A stretch of DNA of 64,000 nt from Lumbricus terrestris (lineage: Eukaryota; Annelida; Clitellata; Crassiclitellata; Lumbricidae), in the NCBI GenBank assembly GCA_949752735.1, contig OX457053.1, positions 29,775,732-29,839,731 of the forward strand. The letters run 5' to 3'. A program made the position numbers and the translations under genes. This document shows positions 36,656 to 49,900 of this stretch, in pieces (position 1 is the stretch's first letter; each line of letters opens with the position of its first letter). Under the pieces are notes generated by a model. That model did no database searches. It saw nothing but the letters and a program-made list of their open reading frames with translations, and was not told where the DNA came from.

Positions 36656-38640
36656 AAGAGTTTTGGAGCCCACCATCCCGTGTTGCGGCCATTTGCAAAG
36701 AGGAAAGAGGTTCAGGCCACATGCGAAAAATGATGAATCCAAAGTATGTTATTTTTATGGACACACTTAATGGACAATCCTTAACTGCTTGGGATGTCAT
36801 CTCATTCATTCAACTTCGATGTTTCTAAATCATAAATCAAGTCCTTCCGTGGATCTTCGGATCCACCACACGAAAACAAAACAGTCAGAAAAACAATGTT
36901 TTTAATGTTACCAAGGCTACCGTTAGTGCAAATGCAACGCTATGTACGTCTTAACCTTTGCACCTTCGATTATTACACCTGTCCTGATTCATAAACCAAA
37001 ATTTCACAATTAGAACTCCTGATCAAGGTACATATTATGCGAAGATTGTCATTAACATCAACATCCAGTCTTAACTTAAAATTAAATTTGCGCTAACATT
37101 GCACATGAAGGCAAAACTGAAAATTTGCGCTGTCATTAAACACGCATCTGAAGCTGAAAATTTGCTTTTTGAACTTTCAACGTACATTAACAACTTTTCC
37201 GAGAAATCTCAGAAGGGTGTGGCATCATTGAGTAGGAAAACAAGATGAGCACTATGTTACATGCACAAAAATATATTTTCGATCGCCGTCGCTTGTACAT
37301 TTTGTTGACCCCCTTATGCGTTCGTACAAATAAGCTCTGCTCTCCCCAATGTCCCCATACAAAAACTATTTACCTAAAGTCATCTATGAAACATGTACTT
37401 TACTGTATACGCTACTATTTATTTTTGATAAACATCATATTTGCTAGCTAATTTTTTTAAACTGCTATGGCTTACTGTTTAGTGGTAAACAGAAAATATA
37501 ATTTTAATGCAGTCAAATGCCATCAGACAATTATAGGATAATACAAAGTTATAAATAGGCCAAAGTGGACATTGTAATAATTAGACATTTATTTTGCGCA
37601 CATTCTGCCGAGACCCTCTTCCCCCGTACGCAAATCGCATAAATCCCATGACCACCTCCCCTCTATGCGTTTGTAGTAATATGGACAGGCCGCAAACCTG
37701 AAGCAGTAAAACACAGATAAAAGACACTAAAGAAAAATGGTTTGTAAATATCTTACTTGAACCTATACTAAGAAAAATGAATGAAACGGCACAGAAAACT
37801 TTTCGGTAATAACAGGATTGCAATTAGGAACACAAAAAAAACTGGTCCATCTCGTCCCAAAAAGAAAACGTCAACAAAATCAGTAAAATAGTTACATTAA
37901 ATCCCAATGCAACGATGCGTTTGGAAGTCCGATCAGAAACCAACTTATAAAGAAACTGCACAATAATGAGGTGTTTCGAGAGCAGAAATGAAACTTTAAT
38001 AGATACATATCTTGTCCACATTTATACAAGAATTACAACAAAACTCGTTACAATGAGCTTCCAGCGTAATAAGAACCTCAAAACCAAAATCCAATTGTCT
38101 AAGACAATAATACATTTAGACAATGAAACATTTATAAGACAATGACATGTGACAAAATATAGAATGTACAAGACTTCCACATCTTTCAGAATCATCTGTC
38201 TCTGCAGCTCTTGTCATTTGCTTTCAACAACCAGAATTCCAGAAGTCCCAAATCCTTGACGTAAATTTCATCTTGAAATGAAGAGCTCATTTTCAAACCG
38301 GTTCCTCTAAATTTCCTGAAAATAATAAACATAATATGTGAAGACCGAAGATTAATCTGCATGGGTCATTTAAAAATATTTTTGCCTTAGAATCTGATTT
38401 CGTAACACCTGACTAAAAAATCAACCAACAATATTCCATTGCGTTTCTATATGACCATTTATAAAACGTCTCTCCCAGCAAGAGCCTTTCAGAAGCACTA
38501 CCAGCGTGAACGACCCCAGAGACAAAATAAAATAAGGAAAGCCTACCGATCCAAACAGACTTCAGATAAACAATAGAATCTTGTCCTTAGAATACTATCC
38601 TTAGAATATAGAGCAAGTATGGAATATTGTCATAATATAC
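36656..38640. other. AT-rich stretch with possible PHF7-like 3' sequence
   Basis: No independent gene recognised. On the minus strand an acceptor TATTTTCAG at 38317-38325 could begin a terminal exon of the PHF7/G2E3-like gene (stop at 38294-38296), and an ATTAAA word lies at 37995-38000. Neither is secure. Confidence 0.35.
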
Positions 38641-38651
38641 TATCCTTAGAA

Positions 38652-40209
38652 CAGGGGTGTCAAAGAGCTGGCCCGCGGGCCATTTCTGGCCCGCCGACGA
38701 TTTTTTTCTGGCCCGCGGAGCCTTCGATAAAGATTACAAAATTAGAGGATAAAAGCTCATTTTTTAAATTTTACACTAAATTTACAGTCAGCGCCAAATA
38801 CATCGAGGTTTTTTCTTGCTGGCGTCACTTTTGCTCAGACGCACAGCTCTGTGTAGACTGTGTATCCATGGTTTCCTATTGGTTCAAGGTTGTCTGCTAA
38901 CAAAGAGGTCTTGACAACTGGTCTACAGACAACTCATCTAACGACAAGTGGTCCCCAGACAATTCGTCTAACAACAGCTGATCTACAGACAACTGGTCCA
39001 GCGCTTGAGAAATGAAAGCTGGATGAAAGTTTTTACAGGTGAAATGGAGGTTGGATTGATGAAAAAACGCAAGAGAAATGAAATCTGGATGAAGGTTATT
39101 TTACAGGTGAAATAGAAGCTGGATTGACGAAAATAACGCACAAGAAATAAAAGCTGGATTAATGTATTTCTAGATCTGAAATAGAAGCTGGATTGATGAA
39201 AAAACGCTTAAGTAATGGAAGCTGGATGAGGGTATCTTTATGTCTAAAATAGAAGCCGGATTGACAAAAATAACGAGCGGGCAATAGAAGGTATTTGTAA
39301 ATCTGAAGTAGACACTGGATGCATGTTGAAATACATGAATGAAAATCATCAATCCAGCTTCCATTTAAGCTAGAAAACCATTTAACGTTCTTTTTCATAA
39401 ATCAAGCTTCTATTTCACCAATACGATTCGTCTGTAGACCAGTTGTCGTTAGATGAATTGTCTGGGGCCACTTATCGTGGGCCTAAAGCCCTAGACCAAT
39501 TGTCGTGGGACCGCTAAAAAAATTATGAAAATTAAGAAATACTTATAATATTTAAAAATATTGTCAAAATTTAATAAGAAGCGAAAAGTGGACATTGTAT
39601 ATATCAAGATCTTTTCGCGATATGTGGAGGGATATGTATTTCTTTGATGAATACATCAGTAATCCGGTATGTTTAATTTGTCAGGAAAAGGTTAGCGTTG
39701 TGAAGGAATACAACCTCCGTATAGACATTATGATACGAAGCATGGTGATATTTACAGCGGGGGCTGCCGCCGCCTGCATGGGGCAGAGTAATAAAGATAA
39801 GATTGAAGATTTGAAGAACTTGGCCAAGCAGCAGAATGTTTTCAAGACAATCGTTCACCAGTAGCAAGTTATGCAGTTTCTCACATGGTTGCCACAGCTA
39901 TGAAGCCTTTTTGCCGAGGGAGATTTTGTAAAAGATTGCTTGATGAAAGCCTCGGAAATTGTGTGCCGGGATAAAAAGCAGTGTTTTGCTAAAATAAGTT
40001 TATCACATATTTGACTGTTTGTATGCTAAAAAATGCACCATTTGAGATCTACTTATACAAAACTTTTCTGGGAATTGGCTGACCAAGCCCGGAGCTCTCT
40101 CTCAGATCACTACCCAATTTTGCTCAGGAGCTTCGACACCCTGCATGGCCCGCCACTTGTTGGAAAATGTTCACACTGGCCCGCCACTAAAAAAGGTTTG
40201 ACACCCCTG
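38652..40209. mobile_element. 1.56-kb hAT transposon remnant (CAGGGGTGTCAAA ends)
   Basis: Ends CAGGGGTGTCAAA and TTTGACACCCCTG; perfect 8-bp duplication CCTTAGAA on both sides. Within it, plus-strand 39595-39864 reads FFDEYISNPVCLICQEKVSV then VKEYNLR, matching the N-terminal BED-type zinc-finger region of hAT-derived proteins, but without the distal His ligands. The catalytic domain is missing. Two secondary structures are nested: an inverted GACAACTGGTC/GACCAGTTGTC pair and a ~65-bp repeat at 39005-39300. Confidence 0.9.
38905..39515. mobile_element. Nested foldback-like element with ACAACTGGTC inverted arms
   Basis: The left arm holds serial GACAACTGGTCTACAGACAA-type words; the right arm holds their complements (TAGACCAGTTGTCGTTAG). 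Between them lie four to five ~65-bp tandem units around AGAAGCTGGATTGA and ATGAAAAAACGC. Target duplication not resolved. Confidence 0.6.
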
Positions 40210-40465
40210 CCTTAGAATATAGAGCAGGTATGCTAAATGACGTATAAGAAACAAGCCACATACCAAAGTCATATTACTGGCAATTTCTGAACAAGTGCTG
40301 TTCCTAAACAAGATCAGATTTTGTTTTATGAAGATGTCACCTACAAAGGGATATCAGTATACCAGTCCTAGCAGGTCTGAAGGAAACACCTTAACGCTTT
40401 ACCCACGAAGAGCATAGGACTTACCATACCATTTACCACACTTATGGCCATAAAAGTGTTAAAGT

Positions 40466-40989
40466 TTACGAGAGCAGACGAACTTCGCTTAACACCAGCT
40501 GCAACTTACCATCGTCGTTGCTCTCGTCATGGTCGTCGTAGTCCTCGCTGGTGTGCATGAACGAGAGCTTAACACCGAGATTTCGACCGGTGTGAATGTC
40601 GTCGCTAAGCAGGTTCTTAACCCAGCGTGGCCTGCTGTCGGACACCGGCAACCGAACCGTCTTGTGCCTTTGGATGTAGCGGCTCAGACAGCGTGGCCTT
40701 GGCTTGTACATCTGCACCAACTGACGGTCTACAGACCCGCTGTGGGACGCGTTGGAAACTGCCGTGGTTACGTCGCTCAGCGCAGGACGTGCAGGATCCT
40801 CCAGGCACGACCTCTCCGAGTGCCAGTCGTTCTGATCCATGCCATCCATCTCTTCCGGTTCGGCGAGGAACGTGGAAGAGTGCGGTTCCGGTGATTCCGA
40901 GACGCGTCGCAGCGCTGGTGAATGTCGGGAACGAGGTGAGAAGCTGAGCTGTCGCTTGCGTGGTCGACTCTTCTCTTTCGTCTTTGACG
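40466..40989 (-). CDS. phf7/g2e3-like: PHF7-like exon 9, basic Ser-rich tail, end uncertain
   Basis: Enters in phase after acceptor CGAACAAAG: SKTKEKSRPRKRQLSFSPRS, an acidic patch (EPEEMDGMDQND), RPRCLSRYIQRHKTVRLP and an acidic end (SEDYDDHDESNDDG). Reading on, the frame closes at a stop at 40466. A strong donor (ATG|GTAAGT, exon end 40510) offers splicing to an exon at 38316, which would end after about seven residues. Both ends give a similar protein. Confidence 0.8.
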
Positions 40990-43900
40990 CTTTGTTCGAA
41001 ACAACAATACAGCAGAAAACACAAGTTAAGACAAAGAAGATTGCCAAAAATATCGCTTAACACAAAATGAAAGCTTGGTTCGCCCCAATATAAATGCATT
41101 TTAACGTAAAATTATTCTCTCAACATGAAACTATACCTGAAAATATTAGTAATTAGCAAGGAAACAACTTTTGGTCCTGCATATATAACTCATTACTGAG
41201 TTCTTATGCTAAGATGAAATACTGAATATTAACAGTCAGTCATAAAATACTACACACGTTTGACCATGTGTGCCATAATCAGACATGGTCATTCTCACGC
41301 GACAACACTGAATACGTTTCCAATTCGGTGATCGATGGTAAAAAAACTCCGGATGCCATCACAACTTGATTGTGCCATTGAATGAATGAACTTTGTTTAT
41401 TGCACACACACAAGACAAACAGTATAAACATGCCTCAAAAAACATAGCACTTGCAAAAGGAATCAGGAAAAGCTAACAGCTTATACAACCCTGACCCCTA
41501 GCTCCAAGACTATTTTTAGTGCAAGTCAGTGTTAATACTTAACTAATACTTAATTAATTAGAACATAACTGAAAGTAATAGGAATAAACATACAATGCAA
41601 TAATGATAATAATAATAAAATTGTAAAATTAAATCAAATTAATAAACAGTAATAATACTAAATAATAATAATAAAATAATAGTAATAAATAATAGAAACA
41701 CATATTACTGCAGCAGTAAATTCTCACAATCTACAATGATATGGCATATCATCATCAGCAGCAACAGCCAAGGGCTCAACACCTGTAGCAGCCCGATGCC
41801 ATCTTTACTAAGCTCTTCCATCATCGTCTATCTATTGCCGTGTTGCTCAGCTCTTGGAGTGATGCCCTGTCACATCCGGTTATGTCGTCTAGCCAATCTC
41901 TGCCAAGTCTTCATCTCCTATTTGTACCATCCATTCATCCGAACATTGTCATGTGTCCAAACAATCCTAGCTTTCTCTGGATCAGTTCTGATTTAAGTTC
42001 ACAGAATGATCGCAGTTATTTGAAATGACCATTTTCACAACAAACACGAATCGCAATAAAAGATGAACCACAGTAATGAGTTGTAGCAAAAGAAACCTAA
42101 TTGAAACCAATCAGAAGAGTTGTACAGTGCTACCACTTTTGCACACATATCAACTGATGGCCAATTGAAAATGCTAAAAATGCCTCAAACCTCATGTCAA
42201 CATTACACACATCAAACCTCATGTCAACATTACACAGCATCAAAATCGCGAGGTGTATTGAAGCAGAGGAATTTTTTTCACAAATAAAACAAATCAACAA
42301 AACATATTTGGCATCTTGTGGGACGTGGCGGTGGTCTACGGGTATGTTCGGTGCCTTGGAGTCGAAAAGCAACGGGTTCAAATCCACCTCAAGCCGCCGC
42401 GTAGACACCTCGAGCAAGTCCTTCACTCGCAATTGCTCATGTGCTTCGGCGTGAAACTCCGATTCAGTGTCTGTGCTCTAGTCAAGAGCGCTTGTGAGCA
42501 GAAACGCTGAAGGAGCGCTATAACAAGTGCCCATACCTACATCCTACATTCAGCACAGAACATGATCAGCTCGTTGGCTGACGAATATGATCCTCTCGAG
42601 TATTTTACATAATTTCCAACACCTCCTTTGCTCGTATGCCAAAGAAAACAAAAACTTTCAGCATTCTACGTAATTGCAGAATCCAGCGGCCTTACGTTTG
42701 CTCAAGACTGTACTGCACGACGCACACATCCAGTCATCCAAAGCAGTTTTCAGCTGGCTACAGAAGAGATGAGTTCCCTGCGATCCACAGCAGTCACACA
42801 GCATTATCTCCCAGCAGCTGTAACAAAGAACAACAAGATTGTATTGTATTTATAAATTTATAAAGATCTGGAAGGGGCTACGAGCATCCAATTGTATATA
42901 ATAATATAATTTTCGTTTCATCAACAATCCGGTTGACAGACTGCAACCGGTTACAGTGTACAATTATGCAGTTGAAACAATTTACAGGAACTCAGATTAC
43001 AGAATACATAAATCTTAACTATACCAACTGAACAGACAGCCTGCAATAATTGGCGCTAATAGCAGCCTACAAAGCATATCCGCCCAACGGGGGCTCGAAC
43101 TCACTACCTCTCGCACTCTACGCCAGCATGTTATCCATTACTCTACCGGGCCCCCAAAATTGCAATAGTAGTCGCACATTTATATAGTTCCTCATTAAGA
43201 GAAACTAATCAGAGGCAAGACCAACTTGCCAAAAACAAAACCGCGATAAAATATAATTGCTTTCAGATGATTATGGATAAGAAGCAACGGAAATAACCAA
43301 ACACTAATCAAGTCTAAAGATTCTACACAACAACCGTCACAATGCACAATCTCATTTAAGGTTAAAAAGTTGTGAAATGCATGAGAGAAGTCAACGAAAA
43401 AGTCAAATCAAGAGAACATAATTATGTATCGGTAATTAAATACTAACGATGAGATACGTGTATCATGAAAGAACCATCTTGTTACATTGTTAACTACTTT
43501 TGTTTCAGTACGTGACAATACCATAATTACACATGTTCTGCAAGTCATAATAGTTCAGACTCAGTTAACTTTCTGTTATGCTATGAATCAGACGAATTTC
43601 GTTTCAGTAGGTGGCTTTGCTATCACACCACAGACTAAGAACATGTCCATCCATGAAATTGCAACTCAAACACAATTTCTAAAAAATTCATTTTACGTAA
43701 CTGAAACTCTAAATTTTGAAGATGGCTTACGAAAGTAATTCCATTGTGACTTGGGATTGGATCAATCCGTTTTATTACACTTTTTATGATCTTCTCGCTA
43801 ATCACAAGATTGCCATCGAATTGACCAACTTTGGATCGCAATCTAAGCAATTTCCTCTTTATTCGCATGTAAATGAAATCCTTACAGAAAGTGTGATGTG

Positions 43901-46900
43901 TACTATGTGTGTAGTGTTGAAGCAAATGGAAGCCCTGATATCTTCTCCTGCTGCAGATTTGTGTACATTTAGCCTCACTTGCCTGTCGAGTTCTTTTCAG
44001 CAAATCACATCTGTCTAACTCATTTTCACCACACTCACCTGTCCTATTCATTTCAGCCACACTCACCTGTCCTATTCATTTTAGCCACACTCACCTGTCC
44101 TATTCATTTTAGCCACACTCACCTGTCCTATTCATTTTAGCCACACTCACCTGTCCTATTCATTTTAGTCACACTCACCTGTCCTATTCATTTTAGTCAC
44201 ACTCACCTGTCCTATTCATTTTAGCCACACTCACCTGTCCTATTCATTTTAGCCACACTCACCTGTCCTATTCATTTTAGCCACACTCACCTGTCCTATT
44301 CATTTTAGTCACACTCACCTGTCCTATTCATTTTAGTCACACTCACCTGTCCTATTCATTTTAGTCACACTCACCTGTCCTATTCATTTCAGCCACACTC
44401 ACCTGTCCAATTCATTGTAGTCTCGGCTGATTTCAGAATGGCATTTCGGAACATCGCAAGCGCAGTGTCTCTCCAGCAGTTCCCCAAATGCGTTGTCTTC
44501 TCGTTCCCATGATGCATCCCTTCAATCGAAATCAACATCGTTCATCAAGCACTGAATACAAACTCAAAACGAGAAAATGACTGGAACGCAAAAACCCACA
44601 AACGAAATGATCACCCAAGAAAAAAAGACACATTGCATTGCTCAAGGTAATGTCTGGAGACTGCAGACATTGCCAATCACTTAATTAATTAAGATGAGAC
44701 ATAATTACAATTTGCTATAATTAGAGCAAACAATGCAGAACAATGTGCCAGATAAGCATAGTGATTTTAGTCCATTACTGTAAATTTCTGCAAAAAACCC
44801 GGTCCTTACTGGTCTGGAATATAGATCCCAAAGTTCAGCATTTCATCTGTGAACAATTCCTTGTTGTTGCACAGTGGACACTTGAAGAAATGAAGTCCAG
44901 ATGACAGAGCATGTCGCTGAAACACATCACGAAAAAAATTAGGAGCAGCGGGAGTAAAATAATAAAATACTACTTGCCGCTATCACGAATTATGTTAACA
45001 ATTAGAGTGACAAAGGGAACAAAATTTCCATTTATCCCCACCACCTCATTCCTGCCCATCCAACTCAATCTCCGTTAGGTCTATCAGTCTATCCCATCCC
45101 TACAACATCCCATTAGGTATGTCTCCGCCCCACCCCCAACCTGTTTTATCGTCCGCACCCCATTCATGGAACATAACAACATAAAAATGCACTCCATAAA
45201 TTAAATCTTTCTCACTTAAAAACTGCCTTAGGCCAAAAAAAAATAATGCTGTGTTTCCGGTAACAGAGCTAAAAAAAATTGGGTAGGTAGGTCGAAAAAT
45301 ATTTTTATTTTGGTAAAATATTTTTATACAGTGATTATACGAAAAATTATACCGAAATACTCTTTTTTGCATATAGGTACACGCTGCAACAAAGTACGTG
45401 TTCTAAGCAAGTATAAACTGCCTATTTCCCTGTACCTAAAATTGCTCTAGGAAACAATTCTATTAATTTCATTTTGTTGACATCCTTTCTGGTAAGATAA
45501 AGTGGGAAGGGGATGGGAAGAAGAGCGCGAGCAAAACATCACTGCTAGGGGTCGTTCCAGACTGATCGAGCCAGTGACTAGTTACACCTAGAGGTTGCTA
45601 GATTTATTTTCCCTAGTCACCGTTAGAGGTGACTCAAGTGAGAATGATAAGGCTAGAGGTTTTCAAGACTGGCAACCAGGAAGTAGTTAGGCAGGCGTGA
45701 AACTCTAAGGCAATGTCAATGTAAATAACAAATTTTACGCAAAATTTTCCGAGTCGCTGCAATAAAAGTGAGTCGGTTGGGTTACCGGAAACACAACATT
45801 TTTTGTCTAAGATCCAACTCTATACGGAAGGCAATGTCACCGTATTATGGCAAAACAAATTTTGGAGGAAAATTTTTTTTTTAATAAAATGGTTTTTTCC
45901 AAAAAAAATTTTTTTTAAATAAAATTTTTTTACAAAATTATTTGAGTTGCAGCAATAAAAGAGGGTCGGTCGGGTTAGCGGAAACACAACATTATTTTTT
46001 TTTGGCCTTATTTATCCGTTGTTGAAATGAGAGTGCTTCTGAGCAGCTTACCTTGAAGGTGCGCTATATAAAAAGTCAACAACAACAATAATAATAATAA
46101 ACAGTTCTATTGAAATCTTAATTTTTTAAATGTACACATTTATTTAACTGAAGTTGAAAAGATGAGAAATGGTCAACAACATAGTGTGAGAATAAATAGA
46201 GTACAGCCTTTGAAAGGCGATTGTTTCAGCACTATAAAGCAGCCTAAACCCGAACTTATAATCAAAATAACTGTGCCAATCAGAATTTTGGCTGCACTTC
46301 AACAACAACGAGGAAATCGTTTTTAACGAGAATGCTTTATCGTATTTAAATGTATGAATTACAATATAAATCAAAGAGCAGCATAGATTGTTTGTCAGTA
46401 AAAGAACATATTTATATTGATTTTTGGATTTAGGATTTTGTGCTGTTTTAAAACATTTGACATTGAATGGATATAGAAACGATGTACGTTTGTTTATTAT
46501 AACATGCCTGCACACCAAAATGCGGATAGCAATTGGTTCATTAAAGAATATTCTTGTCTTATCTTATCTTATAAGCAGGCTTTGGTGAATTATTACAATT
46601 GCAGTTCACAGGTCCCCACAGATATTTTTGCACGAGGAGTAAAACACAATGGTCACAATTAATGTTATATAGCAAGGCCTTGAAAAATGCAAAGCAGGAA
46701 ATAAAGAACGTAGTTATTTTTTCATAAAGGTTCCAAAATGTCCAAATTAATCAATTTCATGTTATGCATCGTCATCAGCGCGTTTGTGCACAGAAATTGT
46801 TAATTTAACCAAAAAAGTAGTAGTTAAAGAATGAGCGTCAATTCTGCATACTCTTGACCATATGTGCAGACACCCATTGCAGTTGTTGGTGTTAGTCCAC

Positions 46901-49900
46901 TAAGTATAGGACCAAAACAACCTAGACCAGAGGTTCCCAACCTTTTTTGCCTTTAGGGCCACTTTTTCTAAGTTGAAGGACACGAGGGCCACAAGGATAA
47001 AATTTAACTAAAAGCTTATAAAATTGGTGTAATTGATTCAAAATAGAATGTTTGCTGTCATTTATAGACGCCAAAATAGAATAACTTGCAATAGAAAGTA
47101 ATTGTGTTCTATCCTGTCAAAATTGTCATTTTTTCATATATTTTTCCAAATTCTTTGAGAGATGAGGGCCATTTTCTTAGGCCTGGTGGGCCACTTTTGG
47201 CCTGCAGGCCATGGGTGGGAACCGCTGATTTAGACCAAACATACCTGAACACATTCACGGTGTAGAAACGAGTTCTGACAGCAAGGAGCAATGAGAACGT
47301 TGTTTGATGGACTGGGTTCCACGTCGCACAGACAGATGGCACACTCGTCCTGTTTCGCTGCTGACAACTTCCTCTTCTTCTGCTTGGGTACGGTCTGCTG
47401 GAGACGATGTTTCTCACAGTACGAGCTGAATGCAGTGAACCAAATCACAGCCAATCATATTAGGCATAATCTTGAGCAATGGTGATGTTATGATTGGCAG
47501 CCTGGTTGAATATGCATTGTGAAATGATTTAGCCTCTCCAATGTTTTTTTTAAAGACTACAAATGTACAACTATTTCACGCATGTCATGTGGGGCGCGGT
47601 GGTGTAGTGGGTATGTTCGTTGTCTTACAGCCAGAGGCTTGCAGGTTCAAATCCACCTCAAGTCACCACATAGGGACCTTGGACAAGTCCTTCACTCACA
47701 ATTATTCAAGCGCTTCGGCGTGAAACTCCGATGCAGTGTCTGCGTTGTAGTCGGGAGCGCTTCTAAGTATCAATCTTGAAGGGGCGCTATAACAAGTGCA
47801 TATACATACATGTCAATGGGTAGTGGTACAATACAAAAACAGAAATAATACCCACTTCTAAGATGACTCCATTACAAAAACATACGCAAATCGTCACCCA
47901 ATTGAACAATCAATCAATCAATTTCTTGTAACCATCAAAGATCAATTACTCACAGCAGCATGCATCGCAATAACAGGGCGATAACAAGGCAGGCCCTAAG
48001 GGATGGATATCCTGCTAACAGGGACACCTATTTTATTAGCGCTACTTTAATAGGTGGCTAGACGGTTAACAACATGAACCAAAAAAAGTCTTTCAGCTGA
48101 CATAAGTAAGAAGCCAATGACAAATCACATAGTGATAGAAAAGTAACAACAAAACCGGAACTCAACTAATGAAAAAATGAGTACCGATCAAGGCCACATA
48201 ATTATCATCCTCGCATTCATCTATGAAGTAGATGCGCAGCATTGTTTTAACTCATTGTAAACTAGGGCGCCTGAGAGATTGACACCTATCCCAGTGAATT
48301 TAATGAGGAATCTTCAATTTAGCACGAGAGTAATCTGCAGCTCGTCAAATCTGAATCCAAATTCTTCTGCTGCAACAGAAGAGATTCTATTCTACACGTG
48401 CAATTCCGAACTCTAAAGAATCCGAATTTCCAAATGTATCGCATTAAAATGGCTTCAAGCGATAAACGCGCCAACTCACCTGAACGAGCCGAAGTACTGG
48501 CTAAGAACGTTGTTCTCCGTGCCACACGGAAAATGAAAAGCAGTGCGACAGGTGCCAACCAAGCACCCAACGGAAGCCCCGTCCTTCTTGCAGAATGCAC
48601 AGCTCTGTGGAAAAAATCAAGCAATATAAATTGCATTCAAAAATAAAACATGCAAAATATCCCAGCTAAACTAATGAATCACATCCATTCCAATTCTTGT
48701 TTAACCCTCTACCAACCAAAGTGGAGTAAATGGTATGGGGAATCAGCCAGTAAAGGGCCAATTCATGCTACACAGTCATGTCAGTGCCCCTGCCCTATAG
48801 TATAGATCAGCAGTTCCCAACCCATGGCCCGCGGGCCAAAAGTGACCCGCCTGGCCTACAAAAATGGCCCGCACCATCTCAATATATGTAAAAATTGACA
48901 ATTTTCACATGATAGAATGTATAATTCTTTTCTATTACACATTATTTTATTTGTACGTTAATAAATCGCATCAAACATTCTAATTTTGATTCAATTATAA
49001 CAATTTTAGTTAATTAAATTTTAGCCTTGTGACCCCTTAATACCCTTAAACTAAGAAAAAGTGACCCTCGTGTCCTCCAACTTGTAAAAAGTGGCCCGAC
49101 AGTCAAAAAAGGTTGGGAACCACTGGTATAGATGCAAACAAGATGTGAAATTTTGCAGAACTCCAATTATCATTCAATAACTTCGGACACAACCTAATGC
49201 AGTGGTTCCCAACCCGTGGCATGCCCGCCAGGCCTAAAAAGTGGCTTTCGTCCCTCAAAGAATTAACAAATATATACGAAAAATTGACAATTTGGACAGG
49301 ATAGAACACATAATTATTTTCTATTACAAATTATTTTATTCTGACGTCTACAAATAACATCAAATATTCCATTTTGACTCAATTATACCAATTTTATATG
49401 TGCACATCTAGTTAATTAAAGTTTAGCCTTGTGGTCACTCTATGTCCTTCAACTAAAAAAAGTGGCCCTCATGTCCTCCGACATAGAAAAAGTGACCTTA
49501 AAGTTAAAAAAAGGTTGGGAACCACTGACTTAACGCATCAAGTTTCCAGTCCTGTGTGCAAACGGTCACTGGAGGCTACAACCTGATACACCTAAATGTG
49601 CTCCTGTCTACCTCTGAGAGCTCTGTAGTCCTACTCTTAGCATTCACCCTTTCAGCTCCCTTCAATCGCCTGAACAAAGTCTGCTCTGTCCCTTTTGCTC
49701 GTACCTCCACTATGCAGAACCGCGATTTCTCTGTGGTAGGACCCTCGACCTGGAATGTCCTTCATCCGACACTCCACTTCTTTTCTAAAAGTCCTTCTCA
49801 GACTCTCCTCTCTCATCTTAAGACAATTTCATTTGGCCGTGCTTAAGTTGGGAGCACCTCTGAATACAGGCACTATGCAAATTCATTTAACAACTGAACA

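Noticed and set aside
38130..38316. Terminal PHF7-like exon using the long frame KMSSSFQDEIYVKDLGLLEF
   Set aside because: The acceptor is good but the frame needs phase 2 entry while the upstream exon leaves in phase 1; kept only as an alternative in the findings.
40529..41060. Plus-strand ORFs opposite the PHF7-like terminal exon
   Set aside because: Shadow frames of the GC-richer coding exon; the minus-strand exon has matching phase and splice sites.
44008..44410. CRISPR-like array
   Set aside because: 28-bp units are directly abutting without unique spacers, and the locus is an intron of a eukaryotic gene; it is a minisatellite.
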